From Pteria penguin (Eukaryota > Mollusca > Bivalvia > Pterioida > Pteriidae), in NCBI GenBank assembly GCA_035048485.1, contig CM068592.1, positions 40,766,045 to 40,830,044 of the forward strand: DNA of 64,000 nucleotides, read 5' to 3'. Below, one piece after another: positions 36,416-47,810 of this stretch. The first letter of the stretch is position 1; every line of letters starts with the position of its first letter. Under the pieces are notes generated by a model. It searched no databases. It had not been told where the DNA came from and was given only the letters and a program-made list of their open reading frames with translations. The translations under genes were made by a program, and so were the position numbers.

Positions 36416-37457
36416 CCACCTAATATATACTAATATTTATGATAAACGTGAGGATTTTGGATTTCCTATTGTAAATTTCCCTTACTTGGATGGCGATGTC
36501 CCTCGACTCCCATCATATGGTATCTATATATCTCAATTATTTCGATTTGTCAGAGGCTGCACCGATGTTTTGGACTTTCATAAACGAAATTTACAAATTA
36601 CTACTAAACTTTTAACTCAGGGTTACAGATATCACAAGCTAAGAAAAACATTCGGCAAATTCTTCAGGTCTTATTCAGAACTTCTATCTAAATTTGGAAA
36701 TATTTCTTTTCAACAGTATGTATCCAATGGAATTTCCCATCCTAATTTTTACGGTGATCTCGTATATAAACTAAGGAAAGTAAAAGGCTCCGATGACGTT
36801 ATTTTATCATGTAATAAAATAGTCAAACGTTTTCTAAATAGACAATATGACATTGAGATCATCAAAAAGACTATAGGTCTTGTATTTGGCCCCTCTACAG
36901 CCGTATGCAGACTTTTACTTGAACATTGCACGCTGACTAACAGGGCGGTGGGGACTATATGACGGGCCTTGTCCAAACCTCTTTCAGAGGAGACATGGTC
37001 CTGAACCTCGTCCCCTCTAACTGTTAGTCGGGACTCCTACAGATCTAGGGTCTTAGCTCGCTTTCAGACTGGCAGAGCTGATGTCGCATATATTTATATA
37101 TCATTATGTGTTTTACAATACCTTACGTGTTTATATTTTTATGACCTCTCAATATGCGACACCTGTTGACCCTTGTTCTTTAAATGGAGTATTATTTATA
37201 AATTTTTAAATGTACGTCCTTTGATTGTTTTGCTGTTACGGTGAGTGGGAAGGTGGGCCTGTAAAGCGGTTAACCACACCATTTGTTTGGCTTTTGTCAA
37301 ATTAAATGACCGTCCTAATGTGGTAACGTTATTGCACTACAATCAAATATTTTTGTAATGTGTTATATGTGCTAGTATATTATTTATATTCATGTATTGT
37401 ATAGCTCCATGGCGACTTCTGCCACATAACTGAGCCAGTAACTCCTCTTTTTTCTTT
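36416..37457 (+). mobile_element. Palindrome right arm: family A RT end and tail
   Basis: Plus-oriented copy of the left arm, with the frame 36486-36962 (DGDVPRLPSYGIYISQLFRF) and the same tail and terminal core. Length differs by about 15 bases. It begins in the middle of the RT, so it cannot be an independent full element. Confidence 0.9.
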
Positions 37458-37559
37458 GGCTTCAATTTCACTTACAATTAATAATCCTTCATTCGCTGGT
37501 TACCTTAGCATAATCTAACCGAGTGAACTGGAAGTCAAAGAAACCACAGAAATTAGTAA

Positions 37560-38260
37560 TTCTACTTCGTATTTAGATATTATGTTGTCTTTCCACATTA
37601 ATGGTCAATTGAAAACCTCACTCTATGACAAACGTGACGATTTCAATTTCGCTATCACAAACTTTCCTTTCATGAGTATCAACATTCCATCATCACCCGC
37701 ATACGGCGTATTCATATCTCAGTTAATACGTTATTCCAGAGCATGTTCAAATTACAATGACTTTGTTCTGAGGGCTAGGCGACTTTCAGATAAGCTACTC
37801 AACGAGGGTTATATATGTGTTATATATGTGCTAGACTAGCAATGTGACTGAGGAAGTTCTATGGTTGTTACGATACTCTTATTACTCCATATGATATCTC
37901 GTTATCCAGACTTTAAAATGTTATTCTGGACTGAGACCGATTCCGATCATTTTACACAGATTTCACACCTTCTGTACTAGAAGGTTACCTACTTTGACCT
38001 CTCCATATATAAATGTATATGGAATTTACACGATTTGACTCTTTCTACTGGGTATATGTGACGGATGTTGGTAGCAAGCAGGAAATGCTTACTCTCCCCG
38101 GGCACATGATCTCACTCCATCATAGGGTTCAGATATGCTCTTCAAGTAGATATATTATGTTATTTTCCACTTGGTTTTCATTTTCACTGATTTTGTATGT
38201 TCTCTGGTTTCATGATTTTCGGACTTATGGTTTGGATTTATCCATCATCTTTACATTACT
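37560..38260 (+). mobile_element. Family B RT C-terminus and tail
   Basis: The frame at 37582-37815 reads LYDKRDDFNFAITNFP, PAYGVFISQLIRYSRACSNY and ARRLSDKLLN, a C-terminal RT piece. The tail follows to about 38260 and contains the GGCACATGATCTCACTCC core. The tail is the reverse complement of 790-1300. Confidence 0.78.
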
Positions 38261-39069
38261 ATTCATTAATATGGGACAAGCGTATTGAAATATTCATCAG
38301 TGGTGGTATCCAGGGTGAGCGATCAGTTTACGGGACAAAAGCTGTGGTTTACTAACTACAGAGGTCAATTGATATGACATTCGATGTCATTTATCGATTT
38401 CAAAGCCATCTTCTAATTCATCACACACACACATTTATTAACAGATAGTTGTCATTTATTAAAATCTAAAGATTTAATATCTATGAGGGAATCAAGTATA
38501 TTTCTCTCTGTAGTTTTCTCTCATAAAAACAATTGTGTATTTCATTATTCTTCCGACTACTTCCTGGAATCATGCTATAAAATGAAGTGTTTTCATCACC
38601 ATCAGTAAGTCACCGTAGTGACGAATTGTTTTGTATAGTGCCGTTGTACACAATTACCATTTAACGTTGTACCCTAACTGAGCCCTATAACTTCATCTTT
38701 AAGATGAAGATAGGGTCTGACACCTTTTCTTCTTTGACCATTCTAGGGGTTTACCCTGCTTCCAGATGAACAGAGCACTATTACTTCTTGTTGTATCCCT
38801 TATTATCTAATGGTTTGGATACTCAAACTGTTATGATTAATAACTATTGTTCAATAATCAGAGTATTACTGCAATAAAACTGAATATAAAAAGCAAAGAG
38901 GGAGGTGGCGCTGTGATAGTTTTGCTTTGATCATGACATACAGTTAGGTGCAGTCCTAACCTTACATAAACTGCACTTCAAGTTAACTTTATGACTGCAT
39001 TTCAACTGTACATAATAAGACAATTATTTCTATCGTGTTATACGAAACTGGATAATTGTAATAAACAAG
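38261..39069. other. Unassigned DNA
   Basis: No gene or repeat family recognised; a short CA tract lies near 38423. Confidence 0.35.
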
Positions 39070-39425
39070 CATGAAAAGTTTAGAAGGTGTCAAATCTGTG
39101 TAAAATGATCGGAATCGGTCTTAGTCCAGAATATCATACAAAATTCTGGATAACGAGATGTCATATTGAGTAATAAGAGTATCGTAACGACTATAGAACT
39201 TCCTCAGTGACGTTGTTAGTCTAGCACATATATAACCTGGTTGAGTAGCTTATCTGAAAGTCGCCTAGCCCTCAGACCAAAGTCATTGTAATTTGAACAT
39301 GCTCTGGAATAACGTAAAAACTGAGATATGAATACGCCGTATGCGGGCGATGATGGAATGTTGCTAAGGAAAATTTGTGATAGCGAAATTGAAATCGTCA
39401 CGTTTGACCGTCAATGTCGAAAGAC
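39070..39425 (-). mobile_element. Family B RT C-terminus and tail
   Basis: Minus-oriented counterpart of 37600-37990: SPAYGVFISQFLRYSRACSN and ARRLSDKLLNQ at about 39240-39350, with the first part of the tail at 39070-39235. Broken by a frameshift at the beginning. Confidence 0.78.
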
Positions 39426-39504
39426 AACTGTCTCAATTGTATGACAAAAGACTCCATAATGGTGCAGGGCATACAAGTAGTACATCATATAAAAAGAACT
39501 CATA

Positions 39505-39560
39505 AAAATATTTAATCGTAATGATGTTGCGGAACTGACGTAAGATGGTCAGTTAAATTG
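39505..39560 (-). mobile_element. Terminal core of family A, solo
   Basis: A diverged copy of the terminal core (AAAAATATTTAATCGTAATG through AAGATGGTCAGTTAAA). Confidence 0.4.
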
Positions 39561-40800
39561 ACAAATGTTGAATTCTTGATCATTTTACGAATCAGCACCC
39601 CAATTTAGCCAACTGCGCTTTGTCCGTCTCAAATTGGGCAAAGGTCCCTGGTCTGTAAGAGCCTTGACTAACAATCATAGGGAAGATGGGCAGAACCGCA
39701 TTTATTGTGAATAAACTTAGACAAGGTCCATTCATTTATGATACCGCTAGTTATATTAAAGTAATATATCATTGACATGATTATTCATTAACTATTTCTA
39801 GTGGGAAATTTCCTTGATGTTATGTGCTTTATTGAATCCATTCTATTTACAATGCAGCGGCGTACAAATGATACAGTTGTCGTAGTATTGATGTTTACGA
39901 CTGCTTAGCTATCTAAATTTCATTTATTTAAAAATCCTGAAATACAATCATGTGATAGCTCAAGAGATCAATAGTATTGTGATAGGATTACAATGGTGTA
40001 CCAATTTGTTTTTGAAAAAAAAATCGTGCGAACAAAGATAAAGCCATTAGCTTGTGATTATCAAAAACTAATTATTTGATCAAGACAACAAATCAAAGTA
40101 ATGACTACATGAATAAAAGATTACGAATAAAAGAAATATGATAAACATTTTAGATGCATGTAAAAATAATTATATTTTTTCCGATCAATATACAAAACAG
40201 GACATCAATGTCAATACAGCGTGGTCTGGTTACCTTGATTTTAAAATTAGGATTGGAAGACTGTATCTTTTACATCAGACGAATACATATTGGCAAGCAT
40301 TTATTTATTTATTTATTTTATTGCTTTAGTATTTATTCGTAGCATTGATATTTGATTTTATCTTCAATGATATGTATATATAACAGATCAAAATAACCCA
40401 GTGTTGAGAAAACACAAATCCGATCCACATACAAAAACAGCAAAAAGGGGAAAAGGATAAAGTGTAGAGCATAGAATACTAAAACAATAAACTGAATTTA
40501 TAATGAGCGTATGTGAAAGGGATTCAGAAAAGGTTCTCATCATACCCACAAGCCACTTACATTGAGTATAATTGGTATAAACCTAAAGTATATGATTGTA
40601 ATTTGCAAATGAAAAATTTTGTATCTTACATATGTGTTTTGAAAGAGAGAGAGAGAGAGAGTCACTAGTAGAATCAATAAATATGAAAAAGCATGCTTTT
40701 CCCTGAATTTTAATGCTATAATATGCTGATCGTTAGTTCGTTCACCGATTTATATGCACTAAAGTTTTTGACTTAAATTTGACTTGTGATTATTTCGTAA
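39561..40800. other. Unassigned DNA
   Basis: A GA microsatellite lies at 40643-40661. No gene recognised. Confidence 0.35.
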
Positions 40801-40808
40801 ATATTTAA

Positions 40809-40904
40809 GGACATTCACGACGAGTGTGGCTAGCCAAACAGGAGACGTTCATTCCTCCCTGGCACCTGGTCTCACCTCTGAATTTCAAGGGTTCGTGAAC
40901 GTCC
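40809..40904. repeat. Short inverted-end element, copy 3
   Basis: Ends GGACATTCACGA and TCGTGAACGTCC are inverted repeats of 12 bases with one mismatch. The interior carries AGGAGACGTTCATTCCTCC and GGCACCTGGTCTCACCTC. Total about 96 bases. Confidence 0.65.
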
Positions 40905-41880
40905 ACTGTGTTATATTGTTGTCATAGTCATGTGACACCAGCTACTTTCGTATTTTACATTTAAATGAAAAATATCTCAATCAAATCTGTTATATAAATT
41001 GAGTACACATACTTTTCAGAAATATGAGACTTGGTGATTGCCTTTTCTCGATGTCAAATGTCTCTTGTATGAAACTGTAGGAGATTCAAAGTTTTAGATG
41101 GTGTCTTCACATCGGGTTCGAAAGATGTTTAACGTCGTCGACGTAGGTGATATCATACTTACTAGAAACATAACGCATAGTTTAGGTCCCCGTGCAGTTT
41201 TATAAAGACGTTCCCTTGACCTTTGCACTCTGATGAACAAGGGATTAGATCATGATGACGGACTATTAGTGGTGAAATCTACAGATCAGAGACCTTAATC
41301 TCATTTACTGACGAACAGAGCACCGTGATCTCTCAATAATGAGCATTATATTTTTATACTTTCATCTCACTGCATGATACTGTGTATATTTATATTTATT
41401 TTTACCATTCAGCAGTATTTAACTGTTGGTTCATGGCTAGGTCTCGTTATCGAAATAGGGGTTCCTCTATTGATTTGTAAATATTTGTAAATCTATTTGA
41501 TGATATTTGCCCCCTTCCTTTATAATTAAAAAAACTCAGTTAGTCAAATGCTATTCCATACTGATGATAAAGCCAAGGAAATTTGAATTTATGCGCTGTA
41601 GATCTGTTGCTATGATATATGTTTACATGTACATAGTTTAAGTCACATTCTTGAAAAATAATGTCAGAGTAATCATAAGTTCAAAATAGTTTTCACTTCA
41701 ATAAACCAATACTGTTTCACAGAGTGAGATTCTCAAAGGTGAAGAAATAAGAAAAAGGTATATAATAGTTGGTATGATTTAAAACTTTTTTATTTACGAT
41801 GATGTAAAAAAGAACGTGTAAATGCACATGCTTTGAATAACTGGAAAAAAGAAATCCTATAAATAATCGACATTGATGAT
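40905..41880. other. Unassigned DNA
   Basis: The first 55 bases match the flank of the copy at 29186-29282. Otherwise nothing recognised. Confidence 0.35.
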
Positions 41881-41884
41881 TTTA

Positions 41885-43330
41885 CACTAAACCGCTATTT
41901 ATTCAAACTGCCACTTACAATACCGGTCCAGTCTATAATAAAGAAAATGGCTGATTTACAATATACTTATGCCTTTGTACCTGCTGACAGAGCTGCTAAT
42001 AATATTATCATTGTTTGAAAACAACAGTTATATTGGAATTCTGAAAAGTGAATCGAATTCTATCAGTATTCATGTTGAAAACCCACTGTTGTCAGAATCC
42101 CACTGCCCTATGTATATCTTGATAAAAATAATCTTCTACCATGTATTGAATTCCTAAATTACACAAAAGTACATTTAAATCAAGTTTCATATCAAATTCT
42201 ATTCATTGTTCTAATACTGTACTTTCTAAACATATTATTTCCGCTCTTAATGCAGTGAAAGACAATCTCATTAAATACTGTAATACCGTTTTAGCAATAG
42301 AAACGTCAATCATTTTGGTCATTCAAAAATACTGGAGAAGTCATTGAAAAATTCCATTTCAGATATTTTGAGGCTAATCAAGTTTCTAAGGAGTATCTTC
42401 CTCATGCATAGCTCTGTCCTCAGATGGATTCTTTGGTTCTTTTTCGGTCATTTTGGTTTCAACAGTGCTCTTCAAATATTTATATATTTTGAGAATTCCA
42501 ATTATTTGGCCATGAACATTCCTGAAGAGAAATAAGTTGTAGAAATGCGCACATGGTGCACTAAATTATAAGGTATATATATTTTATATTTATTCTACAT
42601 TTGTTATTTCGACACTACATACCTTTTTACTAACAGAGGGTCTTAATCATACCTCTGTACTTCAGTTACACTTAGATTTTTTTTTTAAAAACAAACAATA
42701 TAATAATTATAAATATTAAACTAGTGTTAAGTTATATAAGGAGTTGAAGGAGAATATTGATATGCAATTTACTGGCAAGATTTATCAATGGATTATTGGG
42801 ATTCCTATGGGCACTGAATGCGCTCCCCTTATAGCAGGTTTACTTTTATATATTTATGAGAGGGACTTCAAGCATTCTATTCAAACCTCGAGGCGTTTCG
42901 ACCTTATTGGTAAGTTCAATGTCACCTCTAGATATCTTGATAATATCTTAATAATCGTTAAGCTAGGGTTTGAAAACTATGTTACTGACATTTATCTACT
43001 TGAATTTCAATGAAACAAGGCCCGTATTTCTGATCAGGAAACACCTTTTTTGGACTTAAATATTAAGAGTATTAACAACAATATCCATACAAACATGATA
43101 AACGTGACGGCTTTGGATATCGTATTTTAAATTTCCCTTATCTAGATGGTGATGTCCCCAGACTCCCATTATATGGTATTTATATTAGTCAGGTGGTTCA
43201 GTTTGCTAAAACTTGCACTAACGTTTTGGATTTTCTCGCCCAAAATTTTCAAATCACTTTCAAACTTCTGACTCAGTGTTATAAATATCGTAAACTTCGA
43301 AATTATTTGGGAAATTTTGCCTTAGGGAAA
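41885..43330 (+). mobile_element. Family A RT element, decayed
   Basis: Successive plus-strand remnants in changing frames: FVPADRAANNIIIV near 41975-42015, an equivalent of the KSRFISN block near 42180-42210, IIGIPMGTECAPLIAGLLLY at 42792-42850, RYLDNILIIV at 42930-42960, FPYLDGDVPRLPLYGIYIS at 43130-43190, then TNVLDF and QITFKLLTQCYKYRKLR. The Asp-Asp pair has become Asp-Asn. At 42420-42590 an unrelated repeat is inserted. A TA-flanked element interrupts the end at 43331. Confidence 0.82.
42420..42590 (+). repeat. Dispersed repeat with GCGCACATGGTGCAC
   Basis: Related to 24485-24610 and, inverted, to 20405-20500. It sits inside the RT remnant and so was probably inserted later. Confidence 0.45.
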
Positions 43331-43332
43331 TA

Positions 43333-43961
43333 CAGTAAAACTGTTATAACGAATTCCAAAGGACCCCGAGATTTAGTTCGCTATAAATATAGTTCGTACT
43401 ATACATATAACGAATTTTATCAAAACTGTAAGAAAACTTCGTAATATCCATGTTAATAAATATTAAGAAAAACTATGTCATCTCAAGTAACTTTTAATAC
43501 AATTCACAACTCGTCTTCGGTAAAATTCATACTAATAAATTCATATTTCATATTTTGTTTCGATTGAAATCGCCTTCCTTTTGAGCTCGGATATCGTATA
43601 CAACGGACTACATTTCTCTTCACCTCAAATAATTAATTACTAATCATACCCATAGACACGTACTTGAACTGTTATCAAAACAAACACATTACAGGTGAGT
43701 TCGGTAATCATCGGTATTTAATTTACGTGATTGTTTGGTCAGTAATTATCTACTTCGCTATGGCGTTTATAAAGCAATTTTACGTTTGGGGACTTCGAAA
43801 TGGGTTCGCAATAGCCGTGAATTCACAATAACCGTGTTCGCTAAAACCCTCATATCTTGGTATGAATATGAAGGAAATTTGCCGGGGATTTCACATAACT
43901 TCATTATAAGCATGAGTTCGTAGTATGCGTATTCGTAGTATTCGTGTTTTTTTTTTTTCTG
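43333..43961. mobile_element. Non-autonomous pogo/Tigger-like element
   Basis: Begins CAGTAAAACTGTTATAACGA and ends CTG, with TA on both sides (43331-43332 and 43962-43963). Interior stretches such as TTCGCTATAAATA and ATTCACAATAACCG are typical of Tc1/mariner-superfamily pogo-like derivatives. The right end is degraded (a poly-T run). It has no transposase. It lies inside the family A RT remnant. Confidence 0.6.
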
Positions 43962-44119
43962 TATATCACGGGAAAGTCGGTTTTGGAATCATCCTATGTT
44001 CCTGATATCTGATGGTAGGCGTTTCTGTATATTGTTGTCGGCCATTGTTTTAATGTCAATCGACTAAAACTTCGAAAGTAAAGCAATGAGAAAATTTTAT
44101 AAAGCAATACAAAAATCTT

Positions 44120-45358
44120 TTAAGATAAAACGACAATGAAATACATTATCGCGACAATCATACTTAATATTACGTTACCAAAGAGAAAGAAATAATCCAC
44201 TATATAGGAGACATCTGTCCAACTTGTTCTTGTTGAATTGTCATTCATGTCATTTGTGTGGTTAGTTGCATGTTCCGTATTATTTTCGCTACAGTTTTCT
44301 TTATTATTTCTTCGACAATTACATGTTAAACAACCCACAACTCTCAACCCCGTCATCGTAATTTTACTTTTTCTGTGGTAAATATTTAAGCAGAACATAG
44401 TTTCCATGCATATTAAAGCTGATTGGATCAAGTAGGTAACCAATAAGCAAACTACATATGGTATGGTTTTTGACGTTTTAGGGAGAGCATTAGAGATTAT
44501 AGTCATATACACAGTGATAGCCAGCAAGATAGTCACAGAAAATCCAACACGTTCTCCACTTTCAGCTGGAAGTACAAAGACCATGCTGTCTAGGATGATC
44601 AACAGAATGATTGGAATCAGTAAATTTACAATAAAAAACGCTGATCTCCTTTGTAGTTGTAGTTGTAGCCAAATTTCATAACTATATCCATCAGAACCTA
44701 CAGTAGAGGTGGCATTGCTTTTCACCAGATCCCAGAGACCATTTGTTGTAAAAAGTGTCGTTAATGCTGTATCATTAACGGGTACAAATTGTACAAGATA
44801 CGCGTATTCAAAATTGTTGAGGGTTATAAAGCAATTTTGGGTATCGAATGGAAAATATGTGATATCAATATCACAAGCCGTTCGGAACCTCTTGAGGATG
44901 AGCCATTGAATTTTACCGTCATGATAAACATTCACTCTTGCTCCCTGATTGCTAATTGGTTCAGGATCTTGAGCAGAGTTTATCACAAAGATCGTAGGGG
45001 TCCATAAGTGAGACACATCTATAAGTGTCTTGTATTCGCCTTTATATCGTTTTATGTCCCATCTGAGGGATTTGTCATACCAGTGGAATCCTATAATTCC
45101 TGTGGTCGTCATAGTACCAGACGGCTCGTCCAAATCCTCGATGGCCTGAATGTAGAAATTAAAAGACATAAGTAAAGCCTTGGACGAGTCTTGAACGGGT
45201 CTAACATTTCTGGAATAATTTGATAACAGCATGGTATGTAGCTCTTTGACTTCCTGAATCGATAAAGTGGATGTGTAAGAAAGTACCAGCAAACTTACTC
45301 CAAACCATAAAATGGTTCTACTTTTAAATATAGCTTTCAGCAACATCTTTGAGTTCAT
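44120..45358 (-). CDS. nAChR-like Cys-loop channel subunit, gene 5
   Basis: Predicted pentameric ligand-gated channel subunit, 412 residues, single exon. The first ATG is used here; Met5 aligns with the start of genes 3 and 4 and is an alternative. The signal peptide ends near residue 30. NYS at 47, LWTPTIFVIN at 118-127, Cys162 and Cys176 around FPFD. TM2 starts ESGERVGFSV but continues LLAITVYMTI, with NALPKTSKTIPY after it instead of DSLPKTSKTIPY, so the 20' acidic residue of the paralogues is Asn-Ala shifted. Loop A Tyr and loop B Trp are Ile and Phe, and no cysteine pair occurs in loop C. The TM3-TM4 loop has a Cys-rich CLTCNCRRNNKENCSENN stretch unlike its neighbours. Cation channel inferred; ligand unknown. 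Confidence 0.92.
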   Translation of the reverse strand: MNSKMLLKAIFKSRTILWFGVSLLVLSYTSTLSIQEVKELHTMLLSNYSRNVRPVQDSSKALLMSFNFYIQAIEDLDEPSGTMTTTGIIGFHWYDKSLRWDIKRYKGEYKTLIDVSHLWTPTIFVINSAQDPEPISNQGARVNVYHDGKIQWLILKRFRTACDIDITYFPFDTQNCFITLNNFEYAYLVQFVPVNDTALTTLFTTNGLWDLVKSNATSTVGSDGYSYEIWLQLQLQRRSAFFIVNLLIPIILLIILDSMVFVLPAESGERVGFSVTILLAITVYMTIISNALPKTSKTIPYVVCLLVTYLIQSALICMETMFCLNIYHRKSKITMTGLRVVGCLTCNCRRNNKENCSENNTEHATNHTNDMNDNSTRTSWTDVSYIVDYFFLFGNVILSMIVAIMYFIVVLS

Positions 45359-45463
45359 ACCATGATATCTGCAAATTTACATACCTGATCCTAAATATCC
45401 ATTTCCTTTAGGTTGTTAAAATAATAAACTACTCAATGATAATGAGTGATACATAGTTTCCTA

Positions 45464-45474
45464 GCTCTTTAAAG
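45464..45474 (-). promoter_or_regulatory. TATA-like box CTTTAAAGAGC, gene 5
   Basis: On the minus strand CTTTAAAGAGC lies about 110 bases before the ATG at 45358; the first 10 bases are identical to the box of gene 2. Confidence 0.5.
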
Positions 45475-46610
45475 TTTCTTTTGATACTGTTCTCGATTGA
45501 ATCTCTATACACAATTTAACCATGTCATGCTTACGTTTTCAGTACACTTCTTGAAGGTCGTGACTTTTGCAGTACATAATTGGGTAGTTACAGGGCAATA
45601 GCATGTCTTCATTTTTCAGATAACAGTCACATTATTCCCTTTGTGGATTATTTGACGTATTATACCTTTGTCCAGACGTTGTATGGCATGGCTAGCGCAT
45701 TACCACTCGGTGTCAGTCAACTGTAATTCGCTTGTTCGGCACTGTTACTAAATGTTGGAGCTTTCTATGTAAACTGATCACGTCACTCGTGGAGAATGTG
45801 GCTTACAATCCAAGGAACTGCTCCTCAGTGGTTTTGTTCACTTTCCTTTTACAAGATATTCACGAAATTCCAACATGGTACATTCTATGAATGCCACAGT
45901 AAGATAACACCAGTTATTTTCGCTTCTTATTTTATGTTAGATTTCATCAGTGTCACCTTATTTAGACACTTTGGTGTAAAATCATACAGTTGTTATATCA
46001 AAGATATAATTTCAAATTTGAGTATCCCAAAAAAGATCTATGCGTGTAAATGCCTTATGGATTCTGTGAAAAATCACACATGCTCTTGCGTTTATATGCA
46101 GTCATTTGTGATCATTGCATTAAAATCTTGTTGTATATAGGGCAGAAGAGATATTACGGTAATATAATATTGATGAGTAAATTCACCTTATTCATCCTGT
46201 TTATCGAAACATTCCATTGTCAAAATTAATTTCGAATGCCGTTACCATGGCTTTAAGTTATTGACAATTTTCTGAGTAATTATCTTACTTTAATCTAATA
46301 TTAAACATAATTATGTTATAAAGCTTATATCGAATGCAGTAATCACGAAGAGCCGTTATCGACATCGTACACTAATCAAGTATCAGATACAACTACTGGC
46401 CTGTATCAAGTGGAAACAAGAAGTAGCAAATTACAGATAACAATTATGATATCTTTTATTCAGTTGATAAAGCGGCCGTGCATTTGTTGATATTAAGTAA
46501 TTTCTGTCTTCTCTTCGTTCTCTATTCAATTCACAATTTCCTTCAAAGGACGTTTTATCATTTCTATAATAGGTTTGTCTTACACTTTTATTTTTAAAGT
46601 TAGATTGACA
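45475..46610. other. Unassigned DNA
   Basis: An open frame of 114 codons at 45796-46140 has no recognised domain, and I would not call it a gene. Confidence 0.35.
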
Positions 46611-46614
46611 TACA

Positions 46615-46815
46615 TGGGATGTCCATATATAACCGTCTAACCACGTTATGTCACTATATCTACAAGCAGGAAATATTCATGGACTGTCTTACCACTACAG
46701 CTACACACTTAAAATATCCAATGACTGTCTAATCACGTCATGCGATTAGAGTTAAGCGGACGAGATATTCATGGTTTATCTAATCACGTTATGTAACTAC
46801 AGTTACATAATTAAA
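46615..46815. repeat. Imperfect 60-bp repeat, about three copies
   Basis: Units built on TCTAATCACGTTATG, an ACTACAGTTAC stretch and GATATTCATGG. The copies are quite diverged. Confidence 0.6.
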
Positions 46816-46821
46816 ACTATG

Positions 46822-47055
46822 AGACATCACACAAACTAAGTGGAATCTCCACTGATATGAGAGATCACACAAAATAAGTAGAATCTCCACTGATATGAGA
46901 GATCACACAAAATAAGTAGAATCTCCACTGATATGAGACATCACACAAACTAAGTAGAATCTCCACTTATATGAGACATCACACATACTAAGTAGAATCT
47001 CCACTTATATGAGACATCACACAAACTAAGTAGAATCTCCACTTTTATGAGAGAT
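46822..47055. repeat. 38-bp minisatellite, six copies
   Basis: Unit TATGAGACATCACACAAACT followed by AAGTAGAATCTCCACTTA, with few differences between copies. Confidence 0.93.
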
Positions 47056-47109
47056 CGTAACATTCATACACGAAACGAGCAAGTCAGTTCTTCTTATGAC
47101 ATTCTTTAT

Positions 47110-47605
47110 CAAGTTTTTTATCAAGCCATACTACAAAGTAATAAATCTTACTACAACGTCATACCAAAACGTCATCAGTCGAACTACGATGTCATAAGTC
47201 ATACTACAACGTCATAAGTAATACTTCAACGTCAAAATCACACTACAATGCCACAAGTCATACTTTACCGTTATAAGCCATACCACAAAGTAATAAGCCT
47301 TACTACAACGTCATAAGTCATACCAAAACGTCATCAGCCGAACTGCGATGTCATAAGTCATGCTACAGCGTCATAAGTAATACTTCAACTTTATAAGCCA
47401 TACTGCTACTTCATAAACCATACTACAACGTCATATGTCATAATGAAACGCAATAAGACATACTACAACATCATAATTCATACTACAACGCTAGAAGTCA
47501 TAGTACAACTTTATAGGTCATACTACAACGTCATAAATCATACTACAACGTCATAAGCCATGCTACGACGTCATTAGCCATGCTACGACGTCATTAGCCA
47601 TGGTA
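47110..47605. repeat. 20-bp array rich in ACGTCA
   Basis: About 24 imperfect units of CATACTACAACGTCATAAGT. Many contain ACGTCA, the half-site bound by CREB/ATF proteins. The array lies 200-700 bases beyond the 3' end of channel gene 6. Confidence 0.9.
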
Positions 47606-47810
47606 CAAATATAACTGACCCATCGCTTTCTTGACGTCACAATACAATTTCAATGTTTGTACGAGGTATGACCGAAGTGCAAAGTATTGTGACTCCATCT
47701 GATTAACAAATTTCTGCACATAAATGGAAGGGTTAATTATGTTATGAAATAATAATAAGTAAATCATCTGGGGAAAGATAACATTGCAAGAAAAACATAT
47801 AAAACAAATT

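Noticed and set aside
45796..46140. Possible 114-residue protein
   Set aside because: No recognisable domain or signal; within chance length for AT-rich DNA.
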